Part shown: positions 7,298-12,847 of the stretch, one piece after another
Layout of the letters: every line of letters begins with the position of its first letter
Numbering within the stretch: the stretch's first letter is position 1
Virus record (IMG/VR): IMGVR_UViG_3300038397_000168
Coordinates: 1 to 22,280 of that record
Origin: a virus
Reading direction: 5' to 3' (one strand)
Length of the DNA stretch: 22,280 nt
Notes under the pieces: model-generated
Told to the model about the DNA's origin: nothing
The model's input: only the letters and a program-made list of their open reading frames with translations
Databases searched by the model: none
Position numbers and translations under genes: made by a program

Positions 7298-7324
7298 AAT
7301 CTGGTTGAAGAGCCGTCTAGGAGG
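7298..7324 (+). promoter_or_regulatory. Promoter -10 box and Shine-Dalgarno of protease gene
   Basis: TAATCT (7298-7303) is a plausible -10; AGGAGG (7319-7324) lies four bases before the GTG at 7329. The strong Shine-Dalgarno decides for GTG 7329 over the TTG at 7305. Confidence 0.5.
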
Positions 7325-7328
7325 CGTT

Positions 7329-8864
7329 GTGGAACTGGAATCAAAACAGGCCCGCGTGGAGGCCAAGGCAATCGACGACGCCGAGGGCACGGTCCAGGCT
7401 GTCGTTTCTGTTACGAACATTGTCGACAACGTCAATGACGTGATTGAGCCTGGCGCTTACAAGGAGACTCTGAGCAAACGCATCCCGAAGGGGGTCTGGT
7501 CCCACGACACGACCATCCCCATTGCCAAGACACTTGCCGCCATCGAACTCCCCCCTGGTGATGCACGCTTGCCGGCGCATTTGCGCGAGGTGGACGCCGG
7601 CGGCGTCCTGGTCAAGATGAAGTTCAACCTGAACACCACCCGTGGCCGTGAGGCTTATGAGGACATCAAGTTCTTCGGCGGGGAACAGGAGTGGTCGATC
7701 GGCTATTCGGTCCCTGAGGGCGGGTCAGAGATGAAGGAAGACACGGGGATTCGCTACATCAAGCAACTTGAGTGGTACGAGTATTCTCCGGTGCTGTTTG
7801 GTGCCGCCCCTGGCACCCGCACCGTCTCCGTGAAGGAAGCCCCCGACATGAAAGACGATGGGGCCACTGAAACTTCCGAGGGCGAGTTCGAGGATGTGAA
7901 GGGCCCGACAGCCAGGCACAAGACGGGCGTCAAGGCCGAAGACTGGTACGACAAGACCGCTTACAGGAACATGCGTTCCCCCGCAGATAAGGCGTATTTC
8001 AGCAAGATTTTCGCTTTCCATATCGACGGGGAAGACCCCAAGATGAAGACGAACTACACGTTCGTCCACCACTTTGTCGGTAGCGACGGTCGGCCAGGGC
8101 CGGCAGCATTGTCTGCGCTACAGAACACATTCGGCCTTCTCAACGGCGCCCGCAAGGGGACAAAGTTGAGGGGGAGCGACCGTAAGGGTGTGTACAACCA
8201 CATCGCCGGCCATTACAGGGACGACGGCAAAAAGCCGCCGGAACTAAAGGCCGACGAGTATGTAAACGCCGTTATGGAACTCAAAGAAAGGCTCCCAGAG
8301 TCTTTCTGCGATGAAGTAGATGCTCTCATTGAAAAGGGGGCCGAACTATTCGAGATAAAGTCCAGTTTGGAGGACACCATGGCTGACGAAGCCGAAATCA
8401 CCGAGACGACTGAGGTCGAGGTCGAGTCCAATGGACCGACAGCGCAGTCAGTTATCAACGAGGCCATCACGGCCCTGAACACCCTGTCGGAGCAGTTGAG
8501 TGAACTAGAGGAAAAGGGCGGCGACGCTCCTGGCTTCTCGAACACTGCCCCCGACTCATCAGAGCGCGTCGAAGGTGCAGGCGAGGCGGCCCCAGAGGTC
8601 GTCGCAGACCTGTCGCACGGCGGGACACTGACACCAGAACAGATGGCCGTCGAAGGCTCCCCGGCAGGCGGAGATTCACCCGCGCCGAAGGCAAAGGCCC
8701 CCAAGGCCAAGGTCCCGGAGCCTGATGATTCCGAGAAGGCCGAGAAGGCCGCCGAGGAAGAGGCTTCCGATCAGTCAGACTGTGGCGGTCTTCTGGGTGA
8801 ACTGGACCTCAAGGAAATCCGTGAGTTCCATGACCTCATCACCTATTCCGACCTGGGCGAATAA
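7329..8864 (+). CDS. HK97-type prohead protease with C-terminal scaffold region
   Basis: This 511-residue protein starts at GTG 7329, four bases after a perfect AGGAGG. Residues 1-170 are the HK97 (S78/U35) prohead protease: GVWSHD (His59), EWSIGY (Ser123) and EYSPVLFGAAPGT (Glu151 region), matching the known catalytic His and Ser and the conserved end of the fold. Residues about 195-340 form a second domain (DWYDKTAY, then NYTFVHHFVG, then GVYNHIAGHYRDDGK) that I believe is often appended to such proteases; its role is unknown to me. From residue 351 the protein is acidic with a predicted coiled coil, then a Pro/Ala/Lys-rich linker and a conserved-looking end. That last part has its own start site and is probably also made separately as scaffold. 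Confidence 0.92.
   Translation: MELESKQARVEAKAIDDAEGTVQAVVSVTNIVDNVNDVIEPGAYKETLSKRIPKGVWSHDTTIPIAKTLAAIELPPGDARLPAHLREVDAGGVLVKMKFNLNTTRGREAYEDIKFFGGEQEWSIGYSVPEGGSEMKEDTGIRYIKQLEWYEYSPVLFGAAPGTRTVSVKEAPDMKDDGATETSEGEFEDVKGPTARHKTGVKAEDWYDKTAYRNMRSPADKAYFSKIFAFHIDGEDPKMKTNYTFVHHFVGSDGRPGPAALSALQNTFGLLNGARKGTKLRGSDRKGVYNHIAGHYRDDGKKPPELKADEYVNAVMELKERLPESFCDEVDALIEKGAELFEIKSSLEDTMADEAEITETTEVEVESNGPTAQSVINEAITALNTLSEQLSELEEKGGDAPGFSNTAPDSSERVEGAGEAAPEVVADLSHGGTLTPEQMAVEGSPAGGDSPAPKAKAPKAKVPEPDDSEKAEKAAEEEASDQSDCGGLLGELDLKEIREFHDLITYSDLGE
8379..8864 (+). CDS. Probable nested scaffolding protein (internal start within protease gene)
   Basis: An in-frame ATG at codon 351 of the protease gene has GGAGG (8369-8373) with a five-base spacer, as good as any ribosome-binding site in the window. 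It would give a 161-residue acidic protein: a helical coiled-coil segment (SVINEAITALNTLSEQLSELEEK), a Pro/Gly/Ala-rich linker, and a C-terminal LGELDLKEIREFHDL helix. This is the layout of phage scaffolds, and mirrors lambda, where scaffold Nu3 is made from an internal start in protease gene C. No other scaffold gene precedes the capsid gene. Confidence 0.6.
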   Translation: MADEAEITETTEVEVESNGPTAQSVINEAITALNTLSEQLSELEEKGGDAPGFSNTAPDSSERVEGAGEAAPEVVADLSHGGTLTPEQMAVEGSPAGGDSPAPKAKAPKAKVPEPDDSEKAEKAAEEEASDQSDCGGLLGELDLKEIREFHDLITYSDLGE

Positions 8865-8876
8865 CAGGGCTCCGCG

Positions 8877-8903
8877 GCCGGTGAGCCGGCTGTGGATTAG
8901 ACT
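8877..8903 (+). promoter_or_regulatory. Short hairpin followed by -10 box
   Basis: GCCGG-tgag-CCGGC (8877-8890) is a compact hairpin without a T-tract just after the protease stop. TAGACT (8898-8903) follows and resembles the -10 boxes elsewhere in the window. Together they may end the head-assembly message and restart transcription for the next genes. Confidence 0.35.
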
Positions 8904-8935
8904 GGGGGGGTAGCCGGTGACGACTGGGGACCCCT

Positions 8936-9163
8936 TTGGACCTATATGCGGAAATGCAGGGTGCTGGTAGGCGAATCCAGCGCTTTCGTTTGGAAATCAT
9001 TCTCGCGGAATTGCCCGAGGATGAGGCTGAACAGGTTCTTGTCGCTCTCCACGACCCGAACGTCCTGACCAGCAAGATTGCTCAGGTTCTCTGCAAGCAC
9101 GGCCATTCCATTTCGTCTAATGCCGTGAGTAACTACCGCCAACAGAGGTGTGTTGAGTCGTGA
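8936..9163 (+). CDS. Small DNA-binding-like (HTH) protein
   Basis: This protein is 75 residues from TTG 8936, or 69 from the in-frame ATG at 8954; the start is uncertain. The sequence is helical with the pattern ALHDPNVLTSKIAQVL then SISSNAVSNYRQQRC, which reads as a small helix-turn-helix in which the S-S-N-A-V-x-x-Y-R segment is the recognition helix. I have seen such small HTH proteins in actinobacteriophages, next to a phosphoesterase as here. Its stop overlaps the next start. It could be a DNA-end or cos-site binding protein, or a regulator; the sequence does not decide. Confidence 0.65.
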   Translation: MDLYAEMQGAGRRIQRFRLEIILAELPEDEAEQVLVALHDPNVLTSKIAQVLCKHGHSISSNAVSNYRQQRCVES

Positions 9164-10332
9164 TGAAGGGTGACCTCCAAAAGGAGTTGGCCAAATCACG
9201 ACTCGGTAAGATCGCCGACCTTCTGGAGCGTTCAGGGATCGACGCCGAAGAGATCGGGACCATTGAGAAGGTCCGTATCTCCGAGTGGCAGGGCATCACC
9301 AAGAACGAAGAGGGCGAAGCCGAGATACACGATCTCGGTGGCATATCGGTCGTTATCGCACCGGCGTGGGCTGACGGCCCCGAGTGGCCTGTCGTTCAGC
9401 AGGCCCGGCCTCTTACGATCAAGCCGACGCCGCGGCAGCCGAAACCTAAGTCGAAGTACAAGACGTGTGTCGTTCTCCCCGATCCTCAGATTGGGTACCG
9501 CATGTACGAAGACGGCACCATGGACGAGTTCCATCATGAACCGTCGATGGAAGTCTCTATGCAAATCACCCGAGAGTTGGACCCTGATCTTGTAGTGAAC
9601 CTTGGTGATTTCCTTGATTTCGCGGAGTTCGGCAAGTTTGAGCAGGAGCCGGCATTTGCTAAGACCACCCAGGCGGCGATTGACCGCGGTTACAAGTTCC
9701 TTATGCAGCAGAGGGCGAATGCACCCGATGCTCACATGGTGCTCCTGGAGGGCAACCATGACCGTCGCCTCCAGAAGGCGATTACGAACAACTCGGCTAG
9801 CGCTCTGCACTTGAAGCGTGCGGACCGTCCCGACGACTGGCCCGTAATGTCGGTTCCGTTCCTGCTGCGTCTCCAGGATGACCCGTTGAATGTCGAGTAT
9901 GTCGGCGGTTACCCGGCGGGCATTTACTGGGTCAACCAGAACCTCGCTTGCATCCACGGTCACATCACCAGGAGCCGTGGTTCAACGGTCGCTGCGGTGG
10001 TGGACGATGAACGAACGTCTGTGATCCACGGTCACATCCACCGCATCGAGTTGCAGCATAAGACCCGGCGCACATTTGAGGGGCCGAAGCGGAGTCTTGC
10101 GGCTTCACCTGGGTGTCTTTGCCGCACCGACGGTGCGGTACCATCCACCAAGGGGTCGACAGACCCTCATGGCCGCCCTGTAAACGCAGTGGAAGACTGG
10201 CAACAGGGCATGGCGGTGGTCACTTACGAGGAAGGCGATGGAAACTTCGATGTCGAACTCATCCCCATCTCCCGAGGGGAAGCCATCTTTAGAGGTACCT
10301 ACTACGCAGCAACCCCCGCGGCCAGCAGTTGA
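9160..10332 (+). CDS. Calcineurin-like metallophosphoesterase
   Basis: This 390-residue protein has all the metallophosphoesterase motifs in order: LPDPQIG (Asp108, with Gln110 where most members have His), NLGDFLD (Asp150), EGNHDRR (Asn199-His200), CIHGH (His266) and VIHGHIHR (His290/292/294). These bind a two-metal centre that hydrolyses phosphate esters, possibly nucleic acid. The first 95 residues form a separate domain with the strings IDAEEIGTIEKVRISEWQ and ISVVIAPAW followed by a Pro/Lys linker, possibly for DNA or partner binding. The start is GTG 9160 overlapping the previous stop, or ATG 9163. It lies between the scaffold and capsid genes, an odd place for an enzyme. Confidence 0.88.
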   Translation: MMKGDLQKELAKSRLGKIADLLERSGIDAEEIGTIEKVRISEWQGITKNEEGEAEIHDLGGISVVIAPAWADGPEWPVVQQARPLTIKPTPRQPKPKSKYKTCVVLPDPQIGYRMYEDGTMDEFHHEPSMEVSMQITRELDPDLVVNLGDFLDFAEFGKFEQEPAFAKTTQAAIDRGYKFLMQQRANAPDAHMVLLEGNHDRRLQKAITNNSASALHLKRADRPDDWPVMSVPFLLRLQDDPLNVEYVGGYPAGIYWVNQNLACIHGHITRSRGSTVAAVVDDERTSVIHGHIHRIELQHKTRRTFEGPKRSLAASPGCLCRTDGAVPSTKGSTDPHGRPVNAVEDWQQGMAVVTYEEGDGNFDVELIPISRGEAIFRGTYYAATPAASS

Positions 10333-10612
10333 GTTCACTTTCGATGACGACATCCCGCAGGCGAGGCATTTCCCGATAATCACGATCGTCCTCTCGTTGG
10401 ATGATCCAGGGGAACCAAACCACGTTGATTTGGGGTCCGTTCCTCCCCAGATTGCCGCCGCGGCCCTGGAGGGCATTGCCCGTCAGTTGGCGAGGCTGTC
10501 GTGGCCGAGCCGAGTCACCTATGCCGGCCAAACCATCTTCGACCCTGCACAAATGTTCCCCGATGTGGATGACGACAACGACGAGGACGACGAACCGTTC
10601 ATCGGCGATTGA
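10238..10612 (+). CDS. Acidic hypothetical phage protein
   Basis: This 124-residue protein starts at ATG 10238 or ATG 10250, overlapping the phosphoesterase end by up to 95 bases; GGAAGG lies just upstream. It has a Ser/Pro-rich N-terminus, a compact middle (PIITIVLSLDD, then DLGSVPPQIAAAALEGIARQL) and an extremely acidic tail (DVDDDNDEDDE). The strand-helix arrangement resembles small uncharacterised phage proteins, but no function can be assigned. Since it is the only frame filling 10333-10612, it is likely real. Confidence 0.6.
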   Translation: METSMSNSSPSPEGKPSLEVPTTQQPPRPAVEFTFDDDIPQARHFPIITIVLSLDDPGEPNHVDLGSVPPQIAAAALEGIARQLARLSWPSRVTYAGQTIFDPAQMFPDVDDDNDEDDEPFIGD

Positions 10613-10623
10613 CCCCTGCCACT

Positions 10624-10645
10624 GTTACATGGCCAGGTGTGTAAC
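10624..10645. repeat. Inverted repeat upstream of capsid gene
   Basis: GTTACA (10624-10629) and TGTAAC (10640-10645) form a 6-bp inverted repeat around ten bases, in the 97-base gap before the capsid gene. CATTAT directly after it could be a -10. This may be an operator or part of the capsid promoter; evidence is weak. Confidence 0.3.
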
Positions 10646-10665
10646 CATTATCTGAACGGGGTGCT

Positions 10666-10703
10666 TACCTCGTGTACACCTATTCATCTACATACACGAG
10701 GTA
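10666..10703 (+). promoter_or_regulatory. Hairpin enclosing the capsid Shine-Dalgarno
   Basis: TACCTCGTGTA (10666-10676) and TACACGAGGTA (10693-10703) are perfect 11-base inverted repeats around a 16-base loop. The capsid Shine-Dalgarno GAGG (10698-10701), eight bases before the ATG, is entirely inside the right arm. In RNA the stem would hide the ribosome-binding site unless it is opened. Confidence 0.65.
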
Positions 10704-10709
10704 GACCTG

Positions 10710-11984
10710 ATGACAGTCACGGATTCCCACCTACGGGAACTCAAGGCTGCTCTCCGCGACACGCTGAGCGAGAACGACGCAATTGTCGATCACGCTGAGG
10801 CCGGTCGTGAAGAGGGCGGTCCAGACATTCAGGTCGACGCGAAGCATATCCAGGGCTTCCGCGCCAATCTCACCAAGGCACGCGATCTGCGCGATCAGAT
10901 CGAAGCCTTGGAGGGCCAGAAGGAAATGCAGGACTGGGCTTCTGCATCAACCGAACAGCCTGAGATTATCGCTGAATCCAAGGAAGCAACACTGCCTTCC
11001 AGCGTCGGCCAGGGATTCGTCGATTCCGACGAGTTCAAGTACCTGAACGGTGGGACCAACGGTCTCACCATGCACATCCCATATTCCGTCAAGGGCGACC
11101 TTGGTGGCATGTGGCAGCGCAAGGACGTTTACACGACCCTCCCCAGTGGGACACCGGCTCAGTTCGGTACCCCGCAGCGGGATGCGATCGTGGAGCGTGC
11201 CCACCGTGCTGCTCGTGTGCGTGACCTGTTCAACGTACAGCAGACCTCAACCAACCTGGTTGAGTACTTCCGGGTCACCGGCTTCACGAACAACTCCGCC
11301 ACCACGTCGGAGCGTTCGGGAACACCCGAGACCTTCACCGCATACCCGCAGTCGACGCTGACCATCGTTGGCGCGCAGGCTCCGGTTCGCAACATCGGTC
11401 ACTACGAGGTTGCTCACCGGAACGTGCTTGCTGATGAGCCCGCTATGCGGGGCATCGTCGACAACGAGTTGCTGTACGGCCTCCGTCTCACCGAGGATGA
11501 CCAAATCCTCAACGGTGACGGCACCGGCACCAACCTCACGGGTATCACCGCTACCAGCGGCATTTCCACTCAGGCGCTGGGTTCGGACACACGGATCGAC
11601 GCGATCCGTAAGGCGATCACCAAGATTGCTCTCGCTTACTACGAGGCAACTGGCATGGTCGTCCACCCAAGTGACCTGGAGCAGATCGAACTTGAGAAGG
11701 ATGGCGACAACCGCCACATGCTTGTCGCTTCGATCGCTGTTGGTATGGAGGCGCGAATCTGGCGCCTTCCGGTTGTTGAGACCGCTGCGATCACTGAGGG
11801 AACCGCTCTTATCGGTTCCTTCGGCATCGGTGCGACTCTCTATGACCGCATGGAAGGCAGCATCCGCATCTCCGAGAACCACTCGGACTTCTTCGTGAGG
11901 AACGCTATTGCGATCCTCGCTGAGGAGCGGATCGCTCTGGCCGTCAAGCGGCCCGAGTCTTTCTGCACGGTTACCAGCATCTAG
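10710..11984 (+). CDS. Major capsid protein, HK97 fold
   Basis: This 424-residue protein has the HK97 capsid architecture. An N-terminal helical, charged region (about 1-95) is the likely delta domain removed by the prohead protease. The mature shell protein includes ARVRDLF, the E-loop region, the alternating strands with PETFTAYPQSTLTIV, the motif GDGTGTNLTGI, the helix ATGMVVHPSDLEQIE, and the end FFVRNAIAILAEERIALAVKRPESF. It is expected to be the most abundant virion protein. A good GAGG lies eight bases upstream but inside a hairpin. A strong terminator follows. Confidence 0.96.
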   Translation: MTVTDSHLRELKAALRDTLSENDAIVDHAEAGREEGGPDIQVDAKHIQGFRANLTKARDLRDQIEALEGQKEMQDWASASTEQPEIIAESKEATLPSSVGQGFVDSDEFKYLNGGTNGLTMHIPYSVKGDLGGMWQRKDVYTTLPSGTPAQFGTPQRDAIVERAHRAARVRDLFNVQQTSTNLVEYFRVTGFTNNSATTSERSGTPETFTAYPQSTLTIVGAQAPVRNIGHYEVAHRNVLADEPAMRGIVDNELLYGLRLTEDDQILNGDGTGTNLTGITATSGISTQALGSDTRIDAIRKAITKIALAYYEATGMVVHPSDLEQIELEKDGDNRHMLVASIAVGMEARIWRLPVVETAAITEGTALIGSFGIGATLYDRMEGSIRISENHSDFFVRNAIAILAEERIALAVKRPESFCTVTSI

Positions 11985-12010
11985 CCACCACAGCCTTCGG
12001 GCACTGAACG

Positions 12011-12046
12011 GGACCGGGCACCTTTGCCCGGTCCTGTTTGGTTTTT
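12011..12046 (+). terminator. Intrinsic terminator after capsid gene
   Basis: GGACCGGGCA (12011-12020), loop cctt and TGCCCGGTCC (12025-12034) form a perfect 10-bp GC-rich stem followed by TGTTTGGTTTTT. This is the strongest intrinsic terminator in the window and isolates the capsid message from downstream genes. Confidence 0.9.
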
Positions 12047-12048
12047 GC

Positions 12049-12060
12049 TATCCTGTCGTT
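12049..12060 (+). promoter_or_regulatory. Leaderless-type promoter (-10 TATCCT)
   Basis: TATCCT (12049-12054) directly follows the terminator T-run and ends six bases before the ATG at 12061, with no ribosome-binding site between. Transcription would restart at the start codon. Confidence 0.55.
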
Positions 12061-12324
12061 ATGGATACCGAGAACAAGATGACTGAACGCAGGACTGTCG
12101 TTCTGGATCGTGACCTCTACGAGGAAGCGAAAGACGGGACGAAGTTCCTCGTAGCGCGCAAGGGTGACAGAATCACCCCCAGTCTTGCGCGCCGGCACAA
12201 GGTGTTGCCGATTGAGTCCGCCCCCGGGCCGGCCCTGGAATCAAAGGTCACGATCCCGCAGGAGAAGCAGGTCGTTAGTAACGACAACATCCAGCGGAAG
12301 TTCGGCTGGAGCGTCAGGGCCTAA
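12061..12324 (+). CDS. Small hypothetical protein downstream of capsid
   Basis: This 87-residue protein starts at ATG 12061; the in-frame extension upstream crosses the terminator and is rejected. It contains LYEEAKDGTKFLVARKGDRITPSLARRHKVL, a layout (Lys-x-Gly, then strand, then G-D-x-I and a helix ending in hydrophobic residues) similar to small proteins often found after phage capsid genes. Function unknown. It is probably a separate transcription unit from its own promoter. Its last bases overlap the end of the leftward gene at 12314. Confidence 0.7.
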   Translation: MDTENKMTERRTVVLDRDLYEEAKDGTKFLVARKGDRITPSLARRHKVLPIESAPGPALESKVTIPQEKQVVSNDNIQRKFGWSVRA

Positions 12325-12499
12325 TCGGCCTCCTCTGAATCAGGGCCTCCACCTCCGCTGAGTGATTCCGTGAAAGCGTTTCTGTAAGGGCAACTGCCCT
12401 CGTGATCTTCCATCTAAAGCGAGCCGCGTACACGATTGCCGACCCAAGGACGGCGACCACAACGACGATGACCGCTAGGAGGTATTCAATGATGCCCAC
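12314..12499 (-). CDS. Leftward single-TM small protein
   Basis: A 61-residue leftward frame from GTG 12499 fills the only substantial rightward-gene gap (12325-12514). It has one very hydrophobic helix at residues 3-26 (EYLLAVIVVVVAVLGSAIVY), then basic residues (RFRWK) and a hydrophilic helix, fitting an N-out/C-in membrane protein. TACACT (12511-12506 on the minus strand) ends six bases before the GTG, the same leaderless spacing as elsewhere. It converges with the preceding gene and diverges from the HNH gene. Function is unknown; a lone opposite-strand membrane gene in a late module suggests an accessory gene. Confidence 0.55.
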   Translation of the reverse strand: MGIIEYLLAVIVVVVAVLGSAIVYAARFRWKITRAVALTETLSRNHSAEVEALIQRRPIRP

Positions 12500-12505
12500 A
12501 GAACG

Positions 12506-12511
12506 AGTGTA
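12506..12511 (-). promoter_or_regulatory. Leftward -10 box TACACT
   Basis: TACACT on the minus strand (12511-12506) ends six bases before GTG 12499, so the message for the leftward membrane gene would be leaderless. It overlaps the upstream region of the HNH gene. Confidence 0.4.
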
Positions 12512-12514
12512 TCT

Positions 12515-12847
12515 GTGAAGCGCTCTGGACCACCAAAGCGCAAGACCCGCCTCAACGCTATGAGTAGCGTGCGGAGAGCCGAACTCAGTATGCGTAAACG
12601 GGTCAGAGAAGAAGTTCTCGAAAGGGATGCGTACAAGTGTGTTGCTAAACACCTGGTAGGGGATGTAGAGTGTTGGGGTCCTCTAGATGTAGATGAACTA
12701 CTTCCCAGAGGACGAGGGGGGGACTGGTTAGACCCTGGCAACTGTCAGGTCCTATGTCGGGCCCACCACGATTGGAAACACTTACATCCACGTGAGGCAG
12801 TTTCTCTAGGCCTCACCAGAAGCCGAAAGAGTTACAACGACCCGTGA
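12515..12847 (+). CDS. HNH endonuclease-like protein
   Basis: This 110-residue protein has a basic N-terminus and a compact HNH fold: Cys42 and Cys53 as the first zinc pair, LDVDELLPRGRGG (58-69), the Asn at 76 in DPGNCQVLC, Cys77/Cys81 as possible further ligands, and HHDWKH (84-89). The first His of HNH is replaced: the position reads Asp60-Glu61. HNH nucleases in phages usually sit beside terminase and assist packaging; here it is among lysis and regulatory genes. The start is GTG 12515, with no strong ribosome-binding site. The stop overlaps the next GTG (GTGA). Confidence 0.82.
   Translation: MKRSGPPKRKTRLNAMSSVRRAELSMRKRVREEVLERDAYKCVAKHLVGDVECWGPLDVDELLPRGRGGDWLDPGNCQVLCRAHHDWKHLHPREAVSLGLTRSRKSYNDP

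Noticed and set aside
8213-8710. Leftward 165-codon Ser-rich frame across the scaffold region.
   Set aside because: Ser-rich frames are typical antisense shadows of acidic Glu/Ala-rich genes.
9232-9963. 243-codon leftward frame opposite the phosphoesterase.
   Set aside because: The plus frame contains every phosphoesterase motif; the leftward one is a codon-bias shadow.
10122-10138. Perfect hairpin CCGCACC-gac-GGTGCGG.
   Set aside because: It lies within the phosphoesterase coding sequence with no T-tract; it is likely a chance GC-rich stem, though it could affect the mRNA.
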